Shown in pieces: positions 1 to 9,705 of a stretch of DNA of 34,655 nt. Under the pieces are notes generated by a model. It made no database searches and was not told the DNA's origin. It was given only the letters and a program-made list of their open reading frames with translations. The position numbers and the translations under genes were made by a program. How positions within the stretch are numbered: position 1 is the first letter of the stretch; the number at the start of each line of letters is the position of its first letter. The stretch comes from a virus, in IMG/VR virus record IMGVR_UViG_3300007538_000089, positions 1 through 34,655 of that record, one strand, 5' to 3'.

Positions 1-542
1 ATTCCATCATTACCTTGTGAACCAGTATATCCTATAGTTGCAATAGCAGCAGTAGCATGCCATGTAGTGCCATCGAATATAAATTCGTATGTTGAACCTG
101 AAATTGTTAATAACACATCTTCAGTTAATGTTTCAATAGTTGAATTATTCCTAGCTACTGTTAAATTATTTGTACTAAAGGCTGCACCGTCTGTAATTTG
201 TACAAAATTACCAGCACTAGGGTTAGCTGGAAGTGTAATGGTAAAACTCCCACCTGATGTATCTGCTATTATTTTTTCATTTATTTGAGCAGTATATGCA
301 GAAGTTTGAACAACCCAATCAAAACTGCCTGACCCTGTAATTGACCCAGTATAGCCGATATTTTGAACAATAGTATTAATATCAGCAACAGTAGGAATAT
401 CATTGTCATTTGATCCTACATTATATGTAGCAACAGATCCTAAATTTAGATTGTTTCTTGCTGATTCTACGTCAGTTAAGTTACTTAAAGTTCCATCTGC
501 TACATTGGATGTTATTCCAGGTGTAACTTTAGTTAATGCCAT
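1..542 (-). CDS. Tail fibre protein with collagen-like segment (3' end outside window)
   Basis: The reading frame opens at the ATG whose complement is 540-542, preceded by a GGAG ribosome-binding site, and stays open to base 1, so the C-terminus lies outside the window. The protein begins MALTKVTPGITSN and has an early segment typical of phage fibre proteins (LSNLTDVESARNNL). After a short GYTGS stretch comes a beta-rich module of about 90 residues running from FDWVVQTSAYTAQ to EFIFDGTTWHATAA. The visible part ends in GYTGSQGND, the start of a collagen-like run. The same 90-residue module occurs twice in the fibre protein at 8283-9671. It is most likely part of the distal tail or a side fibre, the last visible gene of the minus-strand fibre module. 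The exact position in the virion is inferred. Confidence 0.75.
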   Translation of the reverse strand, partial: MALTKVTPGITSNVADGTLSNLTDVESARNNLNLGSVATYNVGSNDNDIPTVADINTIVQNIGYTGSITGSGSFDWVVQTSAYTAQINEKIIADTSGGSFTITLPANPSAGNFVQITDGAAFSTNNLTVARNNSTIETLTEDVLLTISGSTYEFIFDGTTWHATAAIATIGYTGSQGNDG

Positions 543-582
543 ACACTTGCTCCATTTTAGACAAAATCCTTATTGTATTTAG

Positions 583-1269
583 CTATTTAGGTGATGGCCA
601 TACGATTTGAGTTTCATTTAACGAGCTGTCAACTGGTATACTTGTTCCATCAATTTCGTATTGAATTAAAGATTGTTCAGTAGCATAAATATCATAATCT
701 ATAACTTCTTGTACACTTTGTAAACTTTGGATAACTGCTGTATGTGCTGACCTAGTAGTAATAATATCATTTTCGTATGAAATTTTAGGTAAAAAAGTTG
801 TAACTAATCCGTTAACATCGTAATTACTTCTATTAATAGCGTTAAGCAACATTGGCCCTACTGTACTATCTTCTAAATATTGCAAAATATCTTGCTTTAG
901 CAATGGCCAGTCTGCAATTTCAACGCTTGATCGAGTACCTGCTGAAATATCTAGCAATTCTTTTGCTTTTCTATATACTTTTTCAATCTGAATACGTTTA
1001 CATTCTTCAATCGGCTTATTACCAACAGCATATGTTACATTAACAGTTGTTGCACTTATAGTAACTTGTTTATCAGTATACCATTGCATTTCTCTATTAA
1101 TAGTAGGTAAACTTTCAACATACTTAAATTCCCCATACTGTGCTTTTTCAGAGTCGGTTAATTTATCAAAATTTGTTATTATCTGTCCATCAGGCAACTT
1201 TACTTTAGTAAAACAGTCGTGTGGGGTGCTTTTAATTGTCCCTTGTTGAACAGTAATGTATCGATTCAT
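583..1269 (-). CDS. Hypothetical tail-fibre-associated protein
   Basis: A 228-residue soluble protein without signal peptide or membrane segments. The N-terminal half (MNRYITVQQGTIKSTPHD, then LPDGQIITNFDKLTDSEK) resembles the small accessory proteins that phages encode beside tail fibres. The middle is helical and charged (ECKRIQIEKVYRKAKELL). The product is not firmly recognised and there are no catalytic motifs. The ATG has a good ribosome-binding site (GGAGA at 1276-1280) and a late-promoter-like octamer 21 bases upstream, so it probably heads its own late transcript that continues into the fibre gene at 1-542. The location suggests a fibre-assembly or attachment role, which is inference only. 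Confidence 0.6.
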   Translation of the reverse strand: MNRYITVQQGTIKSTPHDCFTKVKLPDGQIITNFDKLTDSEKAQYGEFKYVESLPTINREMQWYTDKQVTISATTVNVTYAVGNKPIEECKRIQIEKVYRKAKELLDISAGTRSSVEIADWPLLKQDILQYLEDSTVGPMLLNAINRSNYDVNGLVTTFLPKISYENDIITTRSAHTAVIQSLQSVQEVIDYDIYATEQSLIQYEIDGTSIPVDSSLNETQIVWPSPK

Positions 1270-1290
1270 ATATTATCTCCGTAATAATCA

Positions 1291-1298
1291 TATTTATC
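1291..1298 (-). promoter_or_regulatory. Late-promoter-like octamer GATAAATA
   Basis: On the minus strand this reads GATAAATA, one base from the T4 late consensus TATAAATA. It lies 21 bases upstream of the ATG at 1269, leaving a leader of roughly 15 bases. The same octamer or its T variant precedes several other late genes here, which supports a promoter role. Confidence 0.55.
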
Positions 1299-1350
1299 TT
1301 ACTAAATACCGTTTTTATAATTTTAGTCAAGATAACAGTTTAATTATTTT

Positions 1351-1367
1351 AAAAACAGCAACTGTTT
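1351..1367 (-). terminator. Weak hairpin with T-run after the kelch/LamG fibre gene
   Basis: On the minus strand the sequence reads AAACAG-TTG-CTGTTT followed by further T residues: a six-base-pair, AT-rich stem with a three-base loop. It lies about 85 bases past the stop of the 2276-residue gene. A larger inverted repeat, AACAGTT at 1334-1340 with AACTGTT at 1360-1366, overlaps it. Stem strength is low, so termination here is only a possibility. Confidence 0.3.
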
Positions 1368-1452
1368 ACTACTTTAACACTTAACATTCTTTTATTGCTG
1401 TCGTTTTATAACTTATTTACTTTATTCTGTGTTGATCAAAAAAGTAATCTGT

Positions 1453-4400
1453 TTAAGTAACTAAAGGGTGTAATGTTACACCTGATCTACCAGTTAGACT
1501 TGCAGTACCAAATGTACTAAATGTTTCCGTGCTATATTCCATAAAGTCACATCCGAACGAGCCTGCTGATAATGAAATACACCCTACATCAATTGCCGAC
1601 GAACCACCTAAGCGTGAGTCACCGTATACAATAGGGTCTCCTGACCATCCAGTTGTAGGTAATGTTGCTGTTACAGTTCTACAACTACTTGACTCGAAAT
1701 TATACGCTTCTACAATGTTTGTGTAAAATGTACTCCATCCTCCGCAAACATATCCGTCATACAATGACGCAATTCCTGCAGCTCCGTATCTACTTACAGA
1801 CAATGTTGCAGATGATTCTGCATACGTTTCGGAAGGTAGCTCGATACTATCTATAATATTTTTTACACTAGACGTAGTAATTCCTCCAGCAAAATAGCCA
1901 GTTGTTGTTTCTCCAATAGTAGTTAATTTTCTAAAAGACGCTAAATATCTTCTAGAAGATATTGTTGTAGAGATTTCTGCAATACTTGAGCTTGAAAAGT
2001 TTAGTGAGTCAATTCTTCCAGTGTACAATGAGCCGGAGTACATACCTCCTGCTATATAACCATTACTAAAAGAAGATACAACTCCGGCATAACCTCGAGC
2101 CCACGGTAAGTTGTATAATTCTAATGATACAAAATCTGTTGCTAATGACAGTTTGTCGATTGTATTGAAAGCAGTAGTAGATGTTGCACCGCCTACTATG
2201 TAAGCATGTGTTTCAGATGCAACACTTGCTGCTCCTTGTGTTGCTCTAATTAAATCAGCACTAAAGTTAAAAGTATTATTTGTAAAATTTATTTTTAATA
2301 CTTCCTTAGATGTGCCGCTAGTACCTCCTCCTCCTCCAAAAAAGTAACCAGTATTTATTGTTAAAACAACAGATGCAACATTATCACTGGGAGATTGAAC
2401 ACCTGCTAACGCCCATCTAGATATACTTAAAGTTGCAGTTAGTCGACGAACTATTTGAGATGAGAAGTCAAAACTATCTATCGATGCACCTCCTGCTACA
2501 CCTCCTGCCCAATAACCGTTAGAACTTGATTTAACTGCACCTGGATAAGCACGGTTTGCAATCAATGTAGCACTTGGATTAATAGCAGCTTCGTCTGCAA
2601 ATCGAATACCATCTATTGTGTTTACTTGAGTGGTTGTATGTCCTCCCCCAAAATATCCTTCAGTAGAAGATGACGTTCCGGTTAATGCTCGTCTGCTTTG
2701 GCTAAGAGTAGCACTTGGATTAATAGCAGCTTCGTCTGCAAATCGAATACCATCTATTACATTTAAGTTTGATCCATTATTGCCACCTCCAAAGTAACCG
2801 TTGTTAGGAGCTGAACAGCCTCCTAACCTATACCTGCCATACGTTAATCCTGCTGAAGGGTTTATAGCAGTTTCATCAGAAAATTGGATACCGTCAATTT
2901 CTGTGCTCGACGACGTTCCGCCTCCAGTATACCCTCTTGTCAACGATGAAACTCCAGCAGGTGATTCTCTTGAACTAACTAACGTAACACTTGGATTAAT
3001 AGCAGCTTCGTCTGAAAATCGAATACCGTCTATTACATTTGTAGTTCCGCCGCAAAAGTACCCGCTAGTTGACGACCATACACTTGCAGGGTGTCGTCTA
3101 GCAACACTCAACGAAGCAGACGGATTTATTGCGGTTTCATCTAAAAATTGAATCCCATCTATTATATTGTAATTTGTCGATACTCCGTCCCATCCACCTC
3201 CAAAATAACCTTTACCAGTTGTTAGTGTAGGATATTCTGTAATTAAAGAAGGTTGAACACCTGCTAATCCATATCTAATTACATTTAAAGTAGCTGTAGG
3301 ATTTACAATAGACTCGTCAGAAAACTTAACTCCGGTTATTGTATAGTTAGATAGTCCTGGGTAGCCTCCTCCAAAATACCCTCTTTCCGACGATGAAACT
3401 CCTGCAGGCGCAGATTTAGCTATTGGCAACACTGTGGCTATTGTTATTAACGATTCCGATGCAAATTGAATACTGTCGGTAATATTTTTAAGTGCAACAT
3501 CTGCTCCTCCACAAAAATAACCAATTTCAGACGATGCTACAGTTGATAAGTAATATCTGGCAACACTTAATGTTGCAGACGGAGTTGATGCAGTTTCTGT
3601 TGCAAATATAATACTATCTATAGTATCTGAGCTTTCACCGGTATATCCACCTGCAAAATAACCTTTTTGAGAATATGACAATCCTGTTAATCCCAATCTT
3701 GCAACGCTTAACTTTGCAGATGAGGTAGAAATTGTTTCATCTGAATATTGAAACTTTTCAATGTTATCAGTAACTAAATACCCTCCTCCAAAATAACCGT
3801 TAGTAATAGATGAAACTCCTGCTAAGTAACTTCTAGGAGCAGTTATCGTAATAGAAGGATTAACAGATGTTTCATCAGAAAATTTAATACCGTCAATTGC
3901 TGTTTGGTTTGAATTATTAAAACCACCTGCAAAATATCCATTTTCAGAACTTGAAACTCCTGCTAAGTAACTTCTAGAAGCAGTTAACGTAATAGAAGGA
4001 TTAACAGATGTTTCATCAGAAAATTTAATACCGTCTATTTCATTATAAAATACATCTACATATCGCCCACCTCCAAAGTAACCAGTACCTGTAGCAGAAA
4101 TTGGCAATGTTGATATAATTTCCGAAGGAGACTGAACACCTGCTAAATATCTTCTAGCGACGCTTAATGTGACTGATGGGTTTATGGATGTTTCATCTGA
4201 AAACTGGATGCCGTCTATTACGTTTGAGTATACGCCTGTGTCTCCACCTCCAAAATATCCTTTAGTTGCGCTTGATATACCTGCCGAAGCTCGTCTAGCT
4301 ACACTTAAAGTGGCTGAAGGATTAATTGCTGTCTCATCTGAGTATTGGATACCATCTATTACATTTAAGTTTGAGTCTGTAATGCCTCCACCAAAGTAGC

Positions 4401-7400
4401 CCCTAACTGCACTCGACACACCAGCCAAAGCATCCCTAGCAACGCTTAAAGTTGCTGAAGGATTAAGTGCTGTCTCGTTGGAAAACTGGATACCATCTAT
4501 TACATTTGAGTCTGATCCTGTAGAGCCACCACCGAAATAGCCTTTAATTGTGTTCGATACGCACGCTAGATAATATCTAGCAACACTTAAAGTTGCAGAA
4601 GAAATGATAGCCGTTTCATCTGAAAATTGAATACCATCTATTAGATTTGACGCTACACTTGACAAACCACCACCAAAATATCCTTTAGTTGTGCTTGAAG
4701 CACCTGCTAAACCACGTCTAGCAACACTTAAAGTGGCTGAAGGATTGATAGCGGTTTCATCAGAGAATTGGATACCATCTATTTCGTTTACGTCTGTATC
4801 TGTAAGACCACCTCCGAAATAGCCTTTAGCTGTGCTTGAGACGCTTGATAAACCACGTCTAGCAACACTCAAAGTAGCTGAGGGATTTATGGCTGTTTCA
4901 TCTGAAAACTGGATACCATCTATTTCGTTTAGGTTTACATCTGCAAGCCCACCTCCAAAATAGCCTTTTCCAGAAATAAAATTCGTTGATGTAGATACAG
5001 CAGATGAAGGAGTTTGAACACCTGCTGCTCCATACCTAGCAACACTTAAAGTAACAGAAGGGTTTATAGATGCTTCATTTAAAAAATTAATACCGTCTAT
5101 AGTGGATAATTCAGATCCACCATTTGTTCCACCTGCAAAATATCCATTTTCTGCTGATGAAACTCCTGCTATATACTGTCTAGCGGAGCTTAATGCTGCG
5201 ATTAACAGCGCAGATGTTTGATCTACATATCTAAAACTATCTATCAAGGTAGCATAGTTTATTCCAGCACTTCCTCCACCAAAATAGCCAGTTGTTGACG
5301 ATGCAATTCCAGATAGTCCTTGTCTAGCTGCGCTTAGTGTAGCTGATGGAGTTATTAATGTTTCATCGATAAAATTAATGCCATCTATAACATTAGAAAA
5401 TGTATTTGCATAACCTCCTCCAAAATATCCAGTATAATCTGATGATATTCCTGCTAGTAAATATCGAGCAACACTTAGTGTAACTAAGGGTGTTGATACT
5501 GTTTCATCTGAAAATTGAATACTATCGATTAAATCATATGCGGATGATGTTGTTCCTCCACAAAAGTATCCGTTATCTGTACCTGACACCCCTGCTAATT
5601 GCAATCTAGCAACACTTAAAGTAGCTGAAGGATTAATGGAGGTTTCATCAGAATATTGAATACCGTCTATTACATTAGAAGATAGTGTAGTATATCCTCC
5701 TCCAAAATATCCTTTATCTGTGCTTGAAACTCCTGCTAGATGCTGCCTAGCAACACTTAACGTAGCTGAAGGAGTTATAATAGTTTCATCAATAAACTGT
5801 ATTCCATCTATTACACTTGAGTTTTCAGTTGAGAATCCTCCTCCAAAATAGCCGTTTCCTGCAGAAGAAGTTGCTATTGTAGATAGAAATGCTGATGGAG
5901 TTTGGACACTTGCTAAAGCTTCTCTAGCAACACTTAAAGTTGCTGCTGGATTAATAGCTGTTTCGTCTGAGAATTGGATTCCATCTATTTCGTCTAAATT
6001 AATAGATGTCTGTCCCCCTCCGAAATAGCCTTTAGAGATTGACGAGACACCTTTCATACTATGTTTAGCGTAGATCATTGTAGCTGAAAGCAAAGAGATA
6101 GTTTCATTTGAATATTGAAACTTATCTATTACATCTGTGTATGTAGCTGAAAAAGCACTTGTAGCTCCCCCTGCAAAATAGCCAGTAACTGAAGTAGATA
6201 CTGTTGCTGCGGCATGTCTAGCAACACTTAAAGTTGCTGCTGGATTAATAGCTGTTTCGTCTGAGAATTGAATGCCGTCAATAGTAGCTACATCTCCTGA
6301 AACCCATCCTCCTCCAAAATATCCTTTATCTAAACTTGCAACACCTACTAAATCATACCGTGCCTGGCTTATTGTTGCGGAAGGGTTAATAGCTGTTTCA
6401 TCGGAAAATTGAATGCCATCTATTTCAGTCGATCGTGAGCTTGTATAGCCTCCGGCAAAATAACCTTTATTAGAACTTGATGCGCCTGCTAATACATGCC
6501 TAGCAACTGCTAATGTAGCTGAGGGATTTATAGCAGTTTCATCAGAGTACTGAATACCGTCTATTATGTCTGTATTTGTACCTGTGTGGCCTCCTCCAAA
6601 ATAACCTCTAATCGAACTGTTAACGCCAGCAAGCGCACGCCTAGCAACACTTACTGTAGCAGATGGGTTTATAGCTGTTTCGTCAGAAAACTGTATACCA
6701 TCTATTGTGTCATAAAGGGTTGGCGTCCAACCTCCTCCAAAATAACCGTTACCTGTTATATTAGTAGATGGTAAACAATCTACTTCTGGAAACGGTGAAG
6801 ATTCTGGAGTAAAGTTAGTAGTATATCGTGCTAAGCCTTTTGTTACACGAAGTTCATCTATGTAGCCATGCTCAAAATCACTATTAGTCGCACTGCCGCC
6901 TGTTGTAAACAATCTACTGGCTTCGGCTACATAGTTTGCAATACTAGCAGCTTCGTGAGAGCTTTCAAGCACCCCATCTACAAACATCCTTGTTGTAACA
7001 CCTTCTCTAGTTATAGCAATATGTTTCCAACCTGCATTTCTTACAACTGTTGTTGATACTAAAGATGCTCTGTTAACAAGTGTAGTTGCTCCATAAAATC
7101 TAATAACCCCAGAGCCTCCCCAACCAGTTGACGCTCCGTCTATTGTTATAAAAAAGCCAGAACCAGAGTCGTATTTTGAAGACGCAAGAAGGTAAGGGTA
7201 TGTGCCATAGGTACTATAAACGTGGTTTGTAAGTATATTTGCCCAAAACTCAATAGTCCAGTCCTCTGTTCCAAAATTAAAGGCATCAGATGGCAATGTT
7301 AAATAATCCTGATACCCGTCAAAATACCCCATCTGAGCAAACTTAACCGGCATATTCTCAACTGCTTTTGCATAAGGGGTTTTTGGCAAAGGAAAGTCTG

Positions 7401-8283
7401 CTGTGTATCTGGCAACGCCTTTTGTTACACGAAGTTCGTCAAGATAGCATCTTTCGTTTAATGCTGCCAAAAGGGAAGTTGATGCAGGCACTTCCCCAGT
7501 TGTCATTATTCGCGCCGCTTGAACTCCGTAGTTTGCAACTCCACTTGCTATGTGTAAAGATGTCATTACTCCATCTACAAACATCCTCGTTTCGACACCG
7601 TTTCGTGTTATAGCGATGTGTTTCCATCCTGCGTTTCTTATAACTACGTCACCTGACCCAACACTTGCTCTATTAACAAGCGTAGATGCTCCATTAAACG
7701 ACATTGCGCCAGTGCCACCCCATCCTGTAGCACTTCCACTTATTGTCAAATAAAATCCAGAGCCGGAGTTGTATCGTGAGCTTCCCATTGTATATGGATA
7801 CGTGTTAGAGTTTGTAAGGACGTTTATCCAAAACTCAATAGTCCAATCTTCTGTTCCAAAATCAAAGACGCTAGAGGGTAATGTTAAATAATCACCGCTT
7901 CCGTCAAAATAAGCACTTTGACCCCCGGCATATCCGGATGTAGAAGATATGCTGGGGGTTCCGCTCACTGATATAGTGTGGTTATTTTTACTACTATCCT
8001 TAAATGTAGTAGATCCTGCGTAACCATCCATTGATAACAGTAACTCAACAGAGTTGTAATACGGATCACCCTTTGCTTCTGTTATAAACGGAGTTCCTGT
8101 TGCAGATATAGAGTGTTGATAGTTGCTGCTATCAACAAATTCCCTAGAACCTTCTTCACCGTCCATGTGCATGAGCAAAGTTACTTTATCAAAATAAGTA
8201 GGAATACAACCACTTGTAGTAAAAGATTCAACTGTTGATAAGCTCGGTCCACTGCTCTCCCAAAAGAGTTTGTGAGCTAACAT
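1453..8283 (-). CDS. Giant LamG plus kelch-like beta-propeller adhesin / tail fibre
   Basis: A 2276-residue protein, the largest in the window. Residues about 30-510 hold LamG/concanavalin-A-like lectin folds: one complete copy (SAYFDGSGDYLTLP, DWTIEFW, GWKHIAITRNG, LDELRVTKG) and a second whose N-terminal strand appears separated from its remainder. From residue 513 to the end run 36 kelch-like blades of about 49 residues with the core GYFGGG, then IDGIQFSDET, then INPSATLSVAR. Every sixth blade ends in a longer linker (VQTPS or VQSPS), implying six six-bladed propellers in series. Both fold types bind glycans or proteins in other systems, so a host-surface adhesin is the natural reading. 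The ATG overlaps the stop of the upstream fibre gene as TAATG, so the two are probably translationally coupled. Exact virion position is unknown. Confidence 0.8.
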   Translation of the reverse strand: MLAHKLFWESSGPSLSTVESFTTSGCIPTYFDKVTLLMHMDGEEGSREFVDSSNYQHSISATGTPFITEAKGDPYYNSVELLLSMDGYAGSTTFKDSSKNNHTISVSGTPSISSTSGYAGGQSAYFDGSGDYLTLPSSVFDFGTEDWTIEFWINVLTNSNTYPYTMGSSRYNSGSGFYLTISGSATGWGGTGAMSFNGASTLVNRASVGSGDVVIRNAGWKHIAITRNGVETRMFVDGVMTSLHIASGVANYGVQAARIMTTGEVPASTSLLAALNERCYLDELRVTKGVARYTADFPLPKTPYAKAVENMPVKFAQMGYFDGYQDYLTLPSDAFNFGTEDWTIEFWANILTNHVYSTYGTYPYLLASSKYDSGSGFFITIDGASTGWGGSGVIRFYGATTLVNRASLVSTTVVRNAGWKHIAITREGVTTRMFVDGVLESSHEAASIANYVAEASRLFTTGGSATNSDFEHGYIDELRVTKGLARYTTNFTPESSPFPEVDCLPSTNITGNGYFGGGWTPTLYDTIDGIQFSDETAINPSATVSVARRALAGVNSSIRGYFGGGHTGTNTDIIDGIQYSDETAINPSATLAVARHVLAGASSSNKGYFAGGYTSSRSTEIDGIQFSDETAINPSATISQARYDLVGVASLDKGYFGGGWVSGDVATIDGIQFSDETAINPAATLSVARHAAATVSTSVTGYFAGGATSAFSATYTDVIDKFQYSNETISLLSATMIYAKHSMKGVSSISKGYFGGGQTSINLDEIDGIQFSDETAINPAATLSVAREALASVQTPSAFLSTIATSSAGNGYFGGGFSTENSSVIDGIQFIDETIITPSATLSVARQHLAGVSSTDKGYFGGGYTTLSSNVIDGIQYSDETSINPSATLSVARLQLAGVSGTDNGYFCGGTTSSAYDLIDSIQFSDETVSTPLVTLSVARYLLAGISSDYTGYFGGGYANTFSNVIDGINFIDETLITPSATLSAARQGLSGIASSTTGYFGGGSAGINYATLIDSFRYVDQTSALLIAALSSARQYIAGVSSAENGYFAGGTNGGSELSTIDGINFLNEASINPSVTLSVARYGAAGVQTPSSAVSTSTNFISGKGYFGGGLADVNLNEIDGIQFSDETAINPSATLSVARRGLSSVSSTAKGYFGGGLTDTDVNEIDGIQFSDETAINPSATLSVARRGLAGASSTTKGYFGGGLSSVASNLIDGIQFSDETAIISSATLSVARYYLACVSNTIKGYFGGGSTGSDSNVIDGIQFSNETALNPSATLSVARDALAGVSSAVRGYFGGGITDSNLNVIDGIQYSDETAINPSATLSVARRASAGISSATKGYFGGGDTGVYSNVIDGIQFSDETSINPSVTLSVARRYLAGVQSPSEIISTLPISATGTGYFGGGRYVDVFYNEIDGIKFSDETSVNPSITLTASRSYLAGVSSSENGYFAGGFNNSNQTAIDGIKFSDETSVNPSITITAPRSYLAGVSSITNGYFGGGYLVTDNIEKFQYSDETISTSSAKLSVARLGLTGLSYSQKGYFAGGYTGESSDTIDSIIFATETASTPSATLSVARYYLSTVASSEIGYFCGGADVALKNITDSIQFASESLITIATVLPIAKSAPAGVSSSERGYFGGGYPGLSNYTITGVKFSDESIVNPTATLNVIRYGLAGVQPSLITEYPTLTTGKGYFGGGWDGVSTNYNIIDGIQFLDETAINPSASLSVARRHPASVWSSTSGYFCGGTTNVIDGIRFSDEAAINPSVTLVSSRESPAGVSSLTRGYTGGGTSSSTEIDGIQFSDETAINPSAGLTYGRYRLGGCSAPNNGYFGGGNNGSNLNVIDGIRFADEAAINPSATLSQSRRALTGTSSSTEGYFGGGHTTTQVNTIDGIRFADEAAINPSATLIANRAYPGAVKSSSNGYWAGGVAGGASIDSFDFSSQIVRRLTATLSISRWALAGVQSPSDNVASVVLTINTGYFFGGGGGTSGTSKEVLKINFTNNTFNFSADLIRATQGAASVASETHAYIVGGATSTTAFNTIDKLSLATDFVSLELYNLPWARGYAGVVSSFSNGYIAGGMYSGSLYTGRIDSLNFSSSSIAEISTTISSRRYLASFRKLTTIGETTTGYFAGGITTSSVKNIIDSIELPSETYAESSATLSVSRYGAAGIASLYDGYVCGGWSTFYTNIVEAYNFESSSCRTVTATLPTTGWSGDPIVYGDSRLGGSSAIDVGCISLSAGSFGCDFMEYSTETFSTFGTASLTGRSGVTLHPLVT
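1456..6747 (-). repeat. 36 tandem kelch-like coding repeats, six groups of six
   Basis: Coding repeat of about 147 bp. Groups, set by the extended linkers, start (minus strand) at 6747, 5853, 4965, 4083, 3210 and 2349, which are residues 513, 811, 1107, 1401, 1692 and 1979, so each group is 287-298 residues. Blades in groups 1 and 3 are closest to each other and to the consensus. Group 6 is the most diverged, carries an additional linker after its third blade, and its final blade (MEYSTETFSTFGTASLTGR) lacks the GYFGGG strand in clear form. Confidence 0.85.
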
Positions 8284-9671
8284 TATGCGAATCCTCCTTT
8301 ATGCCAAGCTTTAGTTTTTACATCACTATCTTTTCGGTAAAAACCAATCAATGACTTTGAAGTTAATGTCGGTACTCCACTTTCACCCCAATCCCAATTT
8401 GCTCCCCATATAATTGAATATGTATCACCGTTTATAATTTCAATTGATCCCCATACTGACTGTTGTGTTCCGAAAGAAACTGTAGGAACTTCTATTGTAA
8501 CATTGCCGCTTAATGTAATAAAAAAATCGTTTGCATACGCAGTACAATCTGGAGTATATGTTCCTCCAGCTATAACTCCATCGTTTCGATATGACGTTAG
8601 AACTTGATCTAAACTAATTTGTTTAGTCAAATCTGATTTTAGTATTTTATTTGCAGATCCATTATCAATAACTAAGTAATCAGTATTCGAAGACGATGTT
8701 GTAGCTGTTAGGGCTGATATTGAAAATTCATTTCCTGCTGACCCTGTATAACCTAAATCACCTTGTGCTCCAAGCGATGCAGCTATTTGCCAAGTAGAGC
8801 CGTCGTAAATAAACTCGTAACTAATTCCTGCTATCGATAAAGAAACATTGTCACTAACTCCTTCAATAGTTGACCCATTTCTATCTACTAACAAGTTATT
8901 AGTTTCAAAATTAGCTACGTCTGCAATTTGGATATAACTTCCTATAGTCGGAGACAACGGTAAGGTAATTGTAAATGATCCTGCAGAAGTATCTGCCATG
9001 ATTCTATCATTTTCTACAGCAGTATAATTTGCAGTTTTAAATATCCAATCAGACATTCCGTTAGTACCGTCTGCTCCGCTCGAGCCGGTATAACCTAAAT
9101 CACCACTTGATCCCGTATAACCAGTTGTACCTTGTGAGCCATTGTATCCAACTGATCCAGTGTATCCTTGAGCTCCTTGTACTCCGATAGTTGTTGTTAG
9201 ATGCCAGGTAGTTCCATTGTAGATAAATTCGTAAGTAATTCCACTTATCGACAATAGGATGTTGTCTGCAACATCTTCGATTGTTAAACCATTTCTATCT
9301 ATAGTTAAATTATTAATTTCAAAGTCACTACCGTCTGTAATTTGAACATAACTTCCTACAGTAGGTGTCGAAGGGAGAAATACAGTAAATGACCCGCTCG
9401 ACGTATCTGCCATAATTCTATCGTTTTCTACGGCTGTGTAGTTTGCAGTCTTAACTAACCAATCCGAATAACCATTATTACCTTGTGAGCCAGTATATCC
9501 AATCGTACCTTGTGAACCGTTATATCCAACTGACCCAGTATATCCAATCGTACCTTGTGATCCGGAGTATCCAACTGACCCGGAGTATCCCGGAGTACCT
9601 TTTGATCCGGAGTATCCGGGATCGCCTACTAGCAATGTTGCTTGTAATAAAGTTTGAATATCTACTGCCAT
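8283..9671 (-). CDS. Collagen-like tail fibre protein with duplicated beta module
   Basis: 462 residues. The N-terminus MAVDIQTLLQATL is followed by Gly-X-Y triplets (GYSGSVGYSGSQGTIGYTGS), a beta-rich module of about 90 residues starting DWLVKTANYTAVENDRIM, a second collagen-like run, a second copy of the module (DWIFKTANYTAVENDRIM), and a C-terminal beta domain with TYTPDCTAYANDFFITL. The module also occurs in the partial gene at 1-542. Such proteins form trimeric fibre shafts with globular inserts. The N-terminal tag is shared with the proteins at 9706-10206 and 11406-12551, suggesting a common docking site. The stop overlaps the start of the giant adhesin by one base (TAATG). Structural role is confident from composition; the receptor is unknown. 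Confidence 0.8.
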   Translation of the reverse strand: MAVDIQTLLQATLLVGDPGYSGSKGTPGYSGSVGYSGSQGTIGYTGSVGYNGSQGTIGYTGSQGNNGYSDWLVKTANYTAVENDRIMADTSSGSFTVFLPSTPTVGSYVQITDGSDFEINNLTIDRNGLTIEDVADNILLSISGITYEFIYNGTTWHLTTTIGVQGAQGYTGSVGYNGSQGTTGYTGSSGDLGYTGSSGADGTNGMSDWIFKTANYTAVENDRIMADTSAGSFTITLPLSPTIGSYIQIADVANFETNNLLVDRNGSTIEGVSDNVSLSIAGISYEFIYDGSTWQIAASLGAQGDLGYTGSAGNEFSISALTATTSSSNTDYLVIDNGSANKILKSDLTKQISLDQVLTSYRNDGVIAGGTYTPDCTAYANDFFITLSGNVTIEVPTVSFGTQQSVWGSIEIINGDTYSIIWGANWDWGESGVPTLTSKSLIGFYRKDSDVKTKAWHKGGFA

Positions 9672-9705
9672 TATGTAGTCCTTACTAATTTATAATACGT
9701 TAGCA

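Noticed and set aside
2801-3151. Plus-strand reading frames antisense to the kelch repeats
   Set aside because: They recur with the repeat period and show the complement of conserved blade codons, so they are by-products of the repeat.
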